DNA of 5,988 nucleotides, taken from positions 1 to 5,988 of the forward strand of contig JANXYI010000320.1 of the NCBI GenBank assembly GCA_025350085.1. Reading direction: 5' to 3'. Below, in pieces: positions 1 through 5,988 of the stretch (position 1 is the first letter of the stretch; every line of letters starts with the position of its first letter). The position numbers and the translations under genes were made by a program. This DNA is from Deltaproteobacteria bacterium. Lineage in GTDB: Bacteria; Desulfobacterota; Desulfovibrionia; Desulfovibrionales; Desulfovibrionaceae. Below the pieces are notes generated by a model. That model saw nothing but the letters and a program-made list of their open reading frames with translations. It ran no database searches and was not told the origin of the DNA.

Positions 1-493
1 CCATCACCGGGCGGACCAGCGGGGCCTCGCCCAGGCGGGCGCACAGCCGCGGCAGATCCTCCAGGCCGAAGCCCAGCCGCGACATGCCGGTGTCGAACTT
101 GAGGCTCGTGTCCAGGGCCTTGCCCAGGCGGGCGGCTTGCCTGGCCATGGCCTCCAGCTGCCGGAAGCTGCCGATGAGCGGCAGAAGCGAATATTCCCAG
201 AGCAGCGCATAGTCTTCGGGATCAATGGGGCCGAGCAGCACGAGGATGCGGCCCTTGATCCCCTTTTCCGTGAGGAACCGGCGCAGGGCCACGCCCTCGT
301 CCACCGTGCCCACGGCAAAGGAGCCGCAGCCCTCCTTGGCCAGGGCCCCGGCGACCTCAGTCAGGCCGTGGCCGTAGCCGTCGGACTTGATGACCGCGAT
401 GACGCGGCTGCCGCGGCCGCACAATAGGCGGTAGTTGGCCCGGATGGCCGCCAGGCGGACACGGACCTCAATTTTGTTGTATGCGATGGTCAT
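1..493 (-). CDS. alr: Alanine racemase, N-terminal 164 residues (3' end outside window)
   Basis: Interconverts L- and D-alanine in the cytoplasm with pyridoxal phosphate (PLP), supplying D-Ala for peptidoglycan. The visible part is the first half of the PLP-binding TIM barrel. The fold-type III signature VIKSDGYGHG lies at residues 34-43, with K36 as the expected PLP Schiff-base lysine. The second family signature, LKFDTGMSRLGF, lies at 131-142. By family alignment K132 matches the lysine that is carbamylated in the Geobacillus enzyme, and R139 matches its conserved active-site arginine. Family members are usually about 360-380 residues, so somewhat over half is missing, including the second catalytic residue (tyrosine) and the C-terminal beta domain. 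The ATG at 493-491 is chosen because it places the PLP lysine at the usual distance from the N-terminus and has AGGAG 11 nt upstream. The frame is open to the window edge. It follows mutL after a 134-nt gap. Function is firm; a biosynthetic (alr) rather than catabolic (dadX) role is inferred from the lack of amino-acid catabolism genes nearby. Confidence 0.95.
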   Translation of the reverse strand, partial: MTIAYNKIEVRVRLAAIRANYRLLCGRGSRVIAVIKSDGYGHGLTEVAGALAKEGCGSFAVGTVDEGVALRRFLTEKGIKGRILVLLGPIDPEDYALLWEYSLLPLIGSFRQLEAMARQAARLGKALDTSLKFDTGMSRLGFGLEDLPRLCARLGEAPLVRPVM

Positions 494-627
494 GGGAGAA
501 AAAACTCCTGCGACGCCCTAATCTCCGTGGGTGTGGAAGCGCGGAGCGATCAATGGCAGAGTTTTTCCCACCACGCAAGAAGTGAATGCCGTATATACCG
601 CGCCCAGGTACCAAAATACGTAGTGCA
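494..627 (-). other. mutL-alr intergenic gap, 134 nt
   Basis: This is the largest non-coding stretch in the window. It visibly holds a cluster of short perfect palindromes in 591-630: GTATATAC (591-598), GGTACC (607-612), TACGTA (617-622) and TAGTGCACTA (621-630, overlapping the mutL stop). The alr ribosome-binding site lies at 505-509. I looked for a sigma-70 promoter reading toward alr. The TATATA element near 592-597 has no good -35 at 16-18 nt, and TTGGTA near 608-613 is too close to it. I also found no GC-rich stem followed by a T run that would end the mutL transcript. The gap is long enough for a separate alr promoter, but none can be called. Confidence 0.5.
505..509 (-). promoter_or_regulatory. 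Shine-Dalgarno sequence of alr
   Basis: AGGAG on the minus strand, 11 nt before the alr ATG at 493. The GGAG core is followed by a T6 run and then CTCC, so it can form a 4-bp hairpin (arms 508-505 and 498-495) that would partly hide the ribosome-binding site. The stem is short, so a regulatory effect is only a possibility. Confidence 0.6.
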
Positions 628-2445
628 CTATTTGCGTTTGAACAAGCGTTCCAGTTCCCCGGCGCCGAAGGACACGGCCACGGGCCTGCCGTGCGGGCAA
701 AAGTCGCGCTCCGGCGCGTCCAGCCAGAGTTCCAGCAGGGCCAGCGCCTCGTCCCGGGCCAGGGGCTGCCCGGCCTTGATGGCCGCCTTGCAGGACAAGA
801 GCGTCCACAGCCCGGTCAGGCCCACGCTGCGGTCGGCCAAAATCTCGCGCAGGAACTCCGCGGCCTTGCCCGCGGGCAGGCTGGGCGGCACACCGCGCAC
901 AATGAGCCGGTCCGCGCCGGACATCGCCAGCAGAAAGCCGCAGGCGCGCAGCTCGGCCCAGAGTTCCTGGGCCCGCGCAGCCTCGGCCGGGTGCAGGCCG
1001 AGTTCCAGCGGCAGGGCCAGGGGCTGGGAGTCCCCGCTGCTGCGCGAGCGGCGCATGTTCTCCAAAAGCACCCGCTCGTGCGCCGCGTGCTGGTCAATGA
1101 GCACCAGCTTCTCGCCATGCTGGCGCAGCACCAGATAGGTGTCGGCGATCTGGCCCAGGTACTCCAGCCCGGCCTGGGACAAGGGCTGGGCCGCCGGGCC
1201 CGCGGCCACAAAGGCCGGATCGGAATGGAGTTCGGGTGCTGAACCCTCTCCCTGCGGGGCCAGGGGCAGGGGCGCCGACCGTTCGGACTCCGGGCTGACA
1301 AAGGACTGCCAGGCGCGCAGCAGCCCAGGCTTGTCGCCAAAAGACGAAGGTCGCGGCAGAGCCGATGTCCCGGGCTCGGCCGTCCAGGACGCGGCCAGGC
1401 CAGGGGCGGCCGAATCAGAAACGTTGTAGGACGCGGACGGCTCGGCCAGCGCGTCGCCCCCGGCGGCCGGGGCCAGGGCCAGGCGCACCAGGGCGAAGAT
1501 CTGGCCCTCGTCGCGGAAGCGCACCTCCAGCTTGGCCGGGTGCACGTTCACGTCCACCTCCTCCGGCGGCAAGTCCAGGAACAGCAGCACCTGGGGGTAC
1601 TCGCCGGACAGGATGCGGCCCTTGTAGGCCTCGCGCGCGGCGCGCGTAAGCAGGCGGTCCTGCACGGGCCGCCCGTTGACGTAGAAGAGCATGCGCTCGG
1701 CGCGGTTCTGGGCGTAGGCGGGCCGCCCGGCCAGACCAAAGGCGGACAGCTCGCCATGCTTCCGGGAAAACGCCACCAGGCCTTCCAGCACGGCCGGGGG
1801 CCAGAACCGGCCCAGCCGCGCGGTCAGCGTCTCCCCGGCGGGCAGGCGGAAGACCTCGCGGCCGCCGATGACCAGGGAAAAGGCCACGTCGGGCCGGGCC
1901 AGGGCCATGCGGATGAGCGCCTCCTGACAGCGCCTGGCCTCGGTGGCCTCGGTGCGCAGGAACTTGAGCCGGGCCGGGGTGCTGGCGAACAGCCGGCGCA
2001 TCTCCACCCGGGTGCCGGAAGAAAGCGCAGCCGGGCCTTCGGCCAGGGTGCTCCCGCAGTCCACCTCGATGCGCGCGGCCTCGGGCGCCTCCCGCGCACG
2101 GGAGGTCAGCGTCAGGTGCGAGACCGAGGCGATGCTCGGCAGGGCCTCGCCCCGGAAGCCGAAGCTGGTCACGGCAAAGAGGTCGGCCACGCTGACAAGC
2201 TTGCTCGTGGCGTGGCGGGTGACGGCCAGGGCGAGCTCCTCCGGCGGGATGCCCGCCCCGTCGTCCTGCACCACCAGGCGCGCCACGCCGCCGCCCTCGA
2301 GCGTCACGTCGATGCGCTGAGCACCCGCGTCCAGGCTGTTCTCCACGAGCTCCTTGAGTACGCTTGACGGACGCTCCACCACCTCGCCGGCGGCGATCTG
2401 GTTGCGCAGGGTCTCGGGCAGGAGGTGGATGGGTTGGCGCGTCAT
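628..2445 (-). CDS. mutL: DNA mismatch repair protein MutL, endonuclease type
   Basis: Links mismatch recognition by MutS to strand incision and excision. The protein has 605 residues, near the family norm. Residues 1-330 form the GHKL ATPase and transducer region: NQIAAGEVVERP (15-26), ELVENSLDAGA with catalytic E32 and Mg-binding N36, DDGAGI (61-66), TSFGFRGEAL (93-102) and the VNVHPAK segment (299-305). Residues about 330-425 are a low-complexity Ala/Pro/Ser linker. The C-terminal dimerisation domain carries the metal-dependent nickase motif DQHAAHERVLLE (451-462), SCKAAIKAG (551-559) and CPHGRP (583-588). It therefore looks like a latent endonuclease, as in bacteria without MutH. QPLALP (474-479) fits the sliding-clamp-binding motif of this domain. 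I chose the ATG at 2445 because it gives the conserved family N-terminus; an in-frame TTG at 2481 would add 12 non-conserved residues inside lptD. The gene begins 16 nt after the lptD stop with only a weak ribosome-binding site, which suggests translational coupling. Confidence 0.96.
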   Translation of the reverse strand: MTRQPIHLLPETLRNQIAAGEVVERPSSVLKELVENSLDAGAQRIDVTLEGGGVARLVVQDDGAGIPPEELALAVTRHATSKLVSVADLFAVTSFGFRGEALPSIASVSHLTLTSRAREAPEAARIEVDCGSTLAEGPAALSSGTRVEMRRLFASTPARLKFLRTEATEARRCQEALIRMALARPDVAFSLVIGGREVFRLPAGETLTARLGRFWPPAVLEGLVAFSRKHGELSAFGLAGRPAYAQNRAERMLFYVNGRPVQDRLLTRAAREAYKGRILSGEYPQVLLFLDLPPEEVDVNVHPAKLEVRFRDEGQIFALVRLALAPAAGGDALAEPSASYNVSDSAAPGLAASWTAEPGTSALPRPSSFGDKPGLLRAWQSFVSPESERSAPLPLAPQGEGSAPELHSDPAFVAAGPAAQPLSQAGLEYLGQIADTYLVLRQHGEKLVLIDQHAAHERVLLENMRRSRSSGDSQPLALPLELGLHPAEAARAQELWAELRACGFLLAMSGADRLIVRGVPPSLPAGKAAEFLREILADRSVGLTGLWTLLSCKAAIKAGQPLARDEALALLELWLDAPERDFCPHGRPVAVSFGAGELERLFKRK

Positions 2446-2457
2446 GCGCAGGAGAAT

Positions 2458-2468
2458 GCCCCTAGGGC
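2458..2468 (-). promoter_or_regulatory. Small hairpin over the lptD stop and the putative mutL ribosome-binding site
   Basis: The minus strand reads GCCC-TAG-GGGC: a perfect 4-bp GC stem whose 3-nt loop is the lptD stop codon. Its 3' arm belongs to AGGGG (2463-2459), the only Shine-Dalgarno-like sequence before the mutL ATG, at a rather long 13-nt spacing. A ribosome terminating on lptD would open the stem. This suggests, but does not prove, coupled translation. Confidence 0.35.
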
Positions 2469-5086
2469 TTGCCGAAATCAAGCAGGTTGAAGCGCAGCTC
2501 GATGCTTTGGTCGCTGGGCTTGCGGGTGTAGAGCAGCTGCACGCTGTAGCACTGGTCCTTCCAGGTCAGCCCGGCGGTCTTCTCCAGGTCCGAGTGCCCG
2601 GCGATGTCCATGCGGTAGTCGGTGTTCAGCTTGAGCTTGTCCGTCAGGTCCACATCCAGGCCCAGGCGCAGGGCCTGGACGTCCGTGGTGCGCGTGCGCT
2701 TGTACTCGCTCAAGGGGAACAGGTAGTCGTGCCCGAAGCGGATCTCGCCCAGCTTCTCCTTGGTCAGGGTCAGCAGGTGCTCGTGCTCCGTGGGGCGGCC
2801 CAGGTAGGGTGAATAGAAGGTCTTGGAGGTCAGGCTGGCAAACTTCTCCGGCTGCACCGTGGCCTCGATCAGGATGTCCGAAAAGGGCCTGCGGGCATAG
2901 GTGCCGAGCAGCACGGTGCGCGCGGCCTCGTCGCGGTCGAAGGACTGCTCTACGCGCAGGCGGAAGAAATCGAGGTAGTCCGTGGCCGCCACCGGGATGG
3001 TGGCATTGCCGCTGGGCGCGGCCACCACGCTGGTGCGCTTGCGGTCCAGCACGTTGGTCAGCGAATAGGTCAGCGCGTTCTGGCGCTGGAGCCGGTCCAG
3101 GGAGTCGAAGGACGGCAGGCGGCTCTGGGACGAGGGCGCGGGGATGTAGTCAAAGGACAGCCGCGGGGCGATGCTGTGGCGCATGGCCCCCCACTTGTTC
3201 TGGCCCACGTTCTCGGTCCGGGCCTCCAGCGGGCCGTCGCCCAGGGCGTACACCCGGCTCATCTCCGTGAAGGCCGTGAAGCCGAGTTCCGGGAAGGTCC
3301 GGGCCGGGGACTTGTTCGTGGTGGTGGTGGCCGGCTCGTTGGTGTAGCCGCCGACGCCGTACGCGGTGTTGCGCAGGCCCGCGCTGGGGATATACGTCAC
3401 CGGGCCCAGGGTCAGGGGCAGGCTCACCGTGGGGTGCAGATCCGTGCGGAACCCCCTGGTGCCGTACTCCCGCCAGAAGTAGTTGAAGCGGCCCGCGGCC
3501 TCCCATTCCAGCGGCGTGCCCGGGATGGCGTCCTTGAAGGCAAAGGCGTTGACCTCGGGCACGGACTGGGTGGTGGGGTTCCGGGTGGCCGGGTTGTTGC
3601 CGTTCATGTAGGCTAGGTTCTCCCTCCAGGCCACCTTGGCCGCCACCCCGAACTTCTCCCAGCTGCGCGAGAGGTAGGCCGTGCTGGTGCGGGTGAGCGA
3701 ATCGGCCACGTCGATGTCGCGGCCGAACTCCTTGAGGAAGGACTTGCGGCTGGCGTCATAGCCCGAAGAGCCGCGCCCGAACTCGCGCAGGTAGTTCTGG
3801 TCGCTGACCATGTCCAGGTCCAGCTTGACCTGCCAGGCCGGATCTTCCACAAACCCGTTGAACTTGCTGCGCAGCCACCAGCGGTTGGCGTTCGGGCGCA
3901 GCAGATTGTCGTTCTGGAGGAAGAGGTCCTCCTGGTCCTGGGACCGGGCCACCTTGCGGTCGTGCAGGAAGTCGAGGCGCCAGTCGCCCTTGGTGTTCGG
4001 GTTCTCCGTGTGGCGGTATTCCAGGCCCTGCATGAGCCCCCGGCTGCTCATGACGTTCTCGTAAAAGGTCAGGTCGCGCTCGTCGTCCAGCACCCAGTAG
4101 TAGGGCTGGTTCACGCCGAAGCCGCGCTTGCTTGAGTGGGTGAACTCCGGCACGAGCAGGCCGCTCTGGCGCTTGGCCCCGCCCGGCAGGGACAAAAACG
4201 GGGAATAGGCCACCGGGGTGTCGGCCACGTTGAAGCGCGAATGCCAGAGCTTGGTGCGGCCGTCGATGTTGATGTCGCCCTCGTCGGCATTGACGGACCA
4301 GGCGGGCTTGTCGCCGTCGCAGCCCGTGATCTTGGCGTTCTGGAAGCGGTAGCTCGAGGCGCCGTACTTGCGGATGGCCTCGCTCTGGAAATAGATGTGC
4401 GACTTGCCCACAAAGACCTTGCCGCGCTTGAGCCAGCCCGTCATGCTGTTCAGGTCGAACTCGGCCTCCTCGGCCTCCAGGATGTCGCCCTCCCAGGACA
4501 CGCGCACGTTGCCCTTCAGTACCACCCAGCGGCTTTTCTGGTAGTAGCGCATGGAGTCGGCCTTGAGCACGTTGAGCCCCTTGACCAGCACCGCGTTGCC
4601 CAGGGCCTGCACGTACTCGCTGTCGTGCTGGCCCTCGATGCGGTCGGCCGTGAGCTTCCACTGCGACGGGCCGGGCTCGCCTTCCCCGGTGAAGACCGGG
4701 GCTGGCGGGGGATCAAGCGAGGGAGCCGCGGGCGGCGGGGTGACGCCCATGCGCAGCTCCGGGCCGCCCACGGACAGGCCCGGGGCCTGCGCCTGGACGC
4801 CGCCGTGGCCCAGGATCAGATTCTCGGCAAAAACAGGCGGTTCCGTTGGCGTCAGCGTCGGAATTTCGACAGCGGAAAGAATGGCGGGCGGCGGCGGAAC
4901 AAGCACCAACTGGGCCGCGCCGAGGCGTATCTGGCGCGCCACGGGTGGGGCGGGCGGCGGCGTCACCGGCAGGCGCACCTCCGGGCCTGCGGCACCCGAA
5001 TCGCCGATGACCGCAAGGGTCGGCCCCGCCAGCAGACAGTGGAGCAGGCCCAGGGCCAGAAAGAGTACAAACCGCCTACGCTTCAA
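2462..5086 (-). CDS. lptD: LPS-assembly protein LptD (OstA/Imp)
   Basis: Outer-membrane component of the LptD-LptE translocon that inserts LPS into the outer leaflet; 874 residues. Residues 1-25 are a signal peptide (KRRR n-region, hydrophobic core, likely cleavage after TLA). Residues 26-141 are a proline-rich extension. About 142-280 is the LptA-like jellyroll, from WKLTADRIEG through the repeated strands AVLVKGLNVLKADSMRYYQ, GNVRVSWEGDILEAEEAEFDL and KSHIYFQSEAIRKYG. The rest is the barrel domain, with PFLSLPGGAKRQSGLLVPEF (296-315) as a family landmark and a C-terminal strand ending ELRFNLLDFG. The mature protein has only two cysteines: C256 (before the W of GCDGDKPAW) and C846 (DQCYSV). 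E. coli has four. The start is TTG: no ATG lies nearby, this start preserves the signal peptide, and AAGGA stands 10 nt upstream. The hldD stop is 21 nt away in the same frame, which supports an operon. No lptE is visible. Confidence 0.95.
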   Translation of the reverse strand: MKRRRFVLFLALGLLHCLLAGPTLAVIGDSGAAGPEVRLPVTPPPAPPVARQIRLGAAQLVLVPPPPAILSAVEIPTLTPTEPPVFAENLILGHGGVQAQAPGLSVGGPELRMGVTPPPAAPSLDPPPAPVFTGEGEPGPSQWKLTADRIEGQHDSEYVQALGNAVLVKGLNVLKADSMRYYQKSRWVVLKGNVRVSWEGDILEAEEAEFDLNSMTGWLKRGKVFVGKSHIYFQSEAIRKYGASSYRFQNAKITGCDGDKPAWSVNADEGDINIDGRTKLWHSRFNVADTPVAYSPFLSLPGGAKRQSGLLVPEFTHSSKRGFGVNQPYYWVLDDERDLTFYENVMSSRGLMQGLEYRHTENPNTKGDWRLDFLHDRKVARSQDQEDLFLQNDNLLRPNANRWWLRSKFNGFVEDPAWQVKLDLDMVSDQNYLREFGRGSSGYDASRKSFLKEFGRDIDVADSLTRTSTAYLSRSWEKFGVAAKVAWRENLAYMNGNNPATRNPTTQSVPEVNAFAFKDAIPGTPLEWEAAGRFNYFWREYGTRGFRTDLHPTVSLPLTLGPVTYIPSAGLRNTAYGVGGYTNEPATTTTNKSPARTFPELGFTAFTEMSRVYALGDGPLEARTENVGQNKWGAMRHSIAPRLSFDYIPAPSSQSRLPSFDSLDRLQRQNALTYSLTNVLDRKRTSVVAAPSGNATIPVAATDYLDFFRLRVEQSFDRDEAARTVLLGTYARRPFSDILIEATVQPEKFASLTSKTFYSPYLGRPTEHEHLLTLTKEKLGEIRFGHDYLFPLSEYKRTRTTDVQALRLGLDVDLTDKLKLNTDYRMDIAGHSDLEKTAGLTWKDQCYSVQLLYTRKPSDQSIELRFNLLDFGKP
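4721..4987 (-). repeat. Imperfect duplication in the proline-rich N-terminal extension of LptD
   Basis: Two 15-residue copies, GPEVRLPVTPPPAPP (residues 34-48; 4987-4943) and GPELRMGVTPPPAAP (108-122; 4765-4721), match at 11 of 15 residues and, by eye, 35 of 45 bases, with a 74-residue offset. The sequence between them is also rich in proline, alanine and valine, with a PPPP run at 64-67, but holds no third clear copy. The copies lie between the signal peptide and the jellyroll domain, so they should be periplasmic. The duplication is seen directly. Whether it reflects an old tandem duplication or convergent low-complexity drift is unknown. Confidence 0.6.
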
Positions 5087-5096
5087 CCAGCTGTCG

Positions 5097-5101
5097 TCCT
5101 T
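5097..5101 (-). promoter_or_regulatory. Shine-Dalgarno sequence deciding the TTG start of lptD
   Basis: AAGGA on the minus strand, 10 nt upstream of the TTG at 5086, in the 21-nt gap after the hldD stop codon. Upstream in this frame there is no start codon before the hldD TAA. The site therefore supports TTG as the real initiation codon of lptD. Confidence 0.65.
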
Positions 5102-5107
5102 TACTTT

Positions 5108-5988
5108 TTATACTTTGCCAGGGTCCAGGTAGGGGTCGTCCTGGTCCAGGTACTGCGTCACGTAGTCCCGGACCGCATCCTCCAGGCTGGTGAAGGGCGC
5201 CTGGTATCCGGCGGCGCGCAGCTTGTCCATCTCGGCCTGGGTCAGGTACTGGTACTTGTCCCGGATGGTCTCGGGCATCTCGATGTACTCGATGTCCGGG
5301 GTTCTCCCCATGGCCGCGAACACTGCCCGCGCCAAGTCATTCCAGGTACGAGCAATTCCGGTGCCAACATTGAATATTCCGTTCACCCCGGGGTTCTCAA
5401 GCAGCCACCAGAGGATGTCCACGCAGTCCTTGATGTACACGAAGTCGCGCATCTGCCCGCCGTCCGGGTACTCCGGCCGGTAGGAGCGGAACAGGCGCAT
5501 GCGCCCGCGCTCGCCGATCTGCTTGTGCGCCTTGCAGATGACGCTGCGCATATCCTGCTTGTGGTATTCGTTGGGCCCGAAGACGTTGAAGAACTTGATG
5601 CAGGCGATGCGGTCCAGCAGGCCCGCGCGATGAGCCCAGAGGTCGAAGAGGTGCTTGGAGTAGCCGTACATGTTGAGCGGCCGCAGGCCTTCCAGGCCCG
5701 CGTGGGCGTCGGAGAAGCCCTGTTCCCCTCCTCCGTAGGTCGCGGCGCTGGAGGCGTTCAGGAAGCGCACGGAGTTCTTGAGCACAAAGCGGCAGAGCAC
5801 CTGGGTGTAGCGCAGGTTGTTCTCCATCAGGTAGTCGGCGTCGCGCTCGGTGGTGCTGGAGCAGGCCCCCAGGTGGATGACGGCCTCGGTGCCAAAGGGG
5901 TCGTCGCCCTCGGCCATGAACTTGAGGAACTGGTCCTTGTGCAGGTAGTCGGAGTATTTGAGGTTCACCAGGTTCTTCCACTTGTCCG
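5108..5988 (-). CDS. hldD: ADP-L-glycero-D-manno-heptose 6-epimerase (5' end outside window)
   Basis: Epimerises ADP-D-glycero-D-manno-heptose at C6 to the L,D form, the donor for the LPS inner core, in the cytoplasm with NADP. It is an extended short-chain dehydrogenase/reductase. The window holds 292 codons before the stop; by comparison with E. coli HldD about 35-45 residues with the Rossmann GxxGxxG motif are missing. Visible landmarks in order are DKWKNLVNLKYSDYL just inside the edge, HLGACSSTTERD, SSAATYGGG (with the catalytic Ser/Thr position), NMYGYSKHLFD with the YxxxK pair (codons at 5668-5654), FFNVFGPNEYHK whose lysine (5560-5558) matches the second catalytic residue proposed for E. 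coli (K178), RDFVYIKD, and GIFNVGTG. The ending LTQAEMDKLRAAGYQAPF closely parallels E. coli HldD. The GTG at 5968 is an internal valine, since the conserved frame continues to the edge. It lies 21 nt before lptD, a sensible pairing of LPS core synthesis and LPS export. Confidence 0.95.
   Translation of the reverse strand, partial: DKWKNLVNLKYSDYLHKDQFLKFMAEGDDPFGTEAVIHLGACSSTTERDADYLMENNLRYTQVLCRFVLKNSVRFLNASSAATYGGGEQGFSDAHAGLEGLRPLNMYGYSKHLFDLWAHRAGLLDRIACIKFFNVFGPNEYHKQDMRSVICKAHKQIGERGRMRLFRSYRPEYPDGGQMRDFVYIKDCVDILWWLLENPGVNGIFNVGTGIARTWNDLARAVFAAMGRTPDIEYIEMPETIRDKYQYLTQAEMDKLRAAGYQAPFTSLEDAVRDYVTQYLDQDDPYLDPGKV

Noticed and set aside
575..590. Possible sigma-54 promoter (GG...GC) before alr
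   Set aside because: The GG and GC elements are 12 nt apart instead of the required 10.
518..808. Minus-strand 96-codon frame running from the mutL end into the intergenic gap
   Set aside because: The first two thirds are an out-of-frame reading of mutL. The part in the gap has no start or ribosome-binding site of its own and no recognisable family.
1540..2367. Plus-strand open frame of 275 codons opposite mutL
   Set aside because: It lies wholly antisense to the conserved ATPase region of mutL. Its Gly/Gln/Arg/His-rich product looks like no protein family and is what high GC on the opposite strand produces.
2446..2481. Upstream TTG start for mutL, adding 12 residues and overlapping lptD
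   Set aside because: The added residues fall before the conserved MutL N-terminus, and no ribosome-binding site precedes the TTG. The ATG at 2445 fits the family.
3756..4661. Minus-strand open frame of 301 codons inside lptD
   Set aside because: It is a shifted-frame shadow of lptD with a low-complexity Arg/Gly/Pro product, while the lptD frame carries all the conserved motifs.
5036..5038. LptD C17 as a lipoprotein cysteine
   Set aside because: The preceding residues L-L-H do not fit a lipobox (His at -1), and the cysteine lies within the hydrophobic core of a normal signal peptide. LptD is not a lipoprotein.
5966..5968. GTG at 5968 as the start of hldD
   Set aside because: Conserved HldD sequence (DKWKNL) continues in frame upstream to the window edge, so this is an internal valine and the gene is cut by the edge.
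1..5988. CRISPR arrays, tRNA or rRNA genes, insertion sequences, toxin-antitoxin pairs
   Set aside because: No regularly spaced repeats, cloverleaf-like sequence, transposase motifs or small paired genes were seen on either strand; nearly all sequence is accounted for by four housekeeping genes.

Overview
The window is GC-rich, compact and bacterial. All four recognisable genes lie on the minus strand and read leftward in the order hldD (5' end cut by the right edge), lptD, mutL, alr (3' end cut by the left edge). The two outer-membrane/LPS genes show a Gram-negative organism that makes a heptose-containing LPS inner core. High GC, an endonuclease-type MutL and this style of LptD would fit a Desulfovibrio-like deltaproteobacterium. 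That placement is inference from general resemblance, not from a search.

Layout from right to left: 5988-5108 is the bulk of ADP-L-glycero-D-manno-heptose 6-epimerase. A 21-nt gap with a Shine-Dalgarno sequence leads to lptD (5086-2462), which starts with TTG. It encodes a signal peptide, an unusual proline-rich extension containing an imperfect duplication, an LptA-like jellyroll and the outer-membrane barrel. A 16-nt gap, whose upstream border (the lptD stop codon) sits in a small hairpin, leads to mutL (2445-628), an endonuclease-type mismatch-repair protein. A 134-nt non-coding gap (627-494) with several short palindromes but no convincing promoter or terminator precedes alr (493 to the left edge), a PLP-dependent alanine racemase.

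The close spacing of hldD, lptD and mutL suggests one transcript, with alr either part of it or started from the larger gap. HldD makes the heptose donor for the LPS core, LptD inserts finished LPS into the outer leaflet, and Alr supplies D-alanine for peptidoglycan, so three of the four genes serve the cell envelope. MutL is functionally separate. I see no mobile element, CRISPR array, RNA gene or foreign-looking island. This is an ordinary housekeeping region and I found no undescribed system. The points most worth a second look are in LptD: its N-terminal extension, its reduced cysteine set and its polyproline runs.
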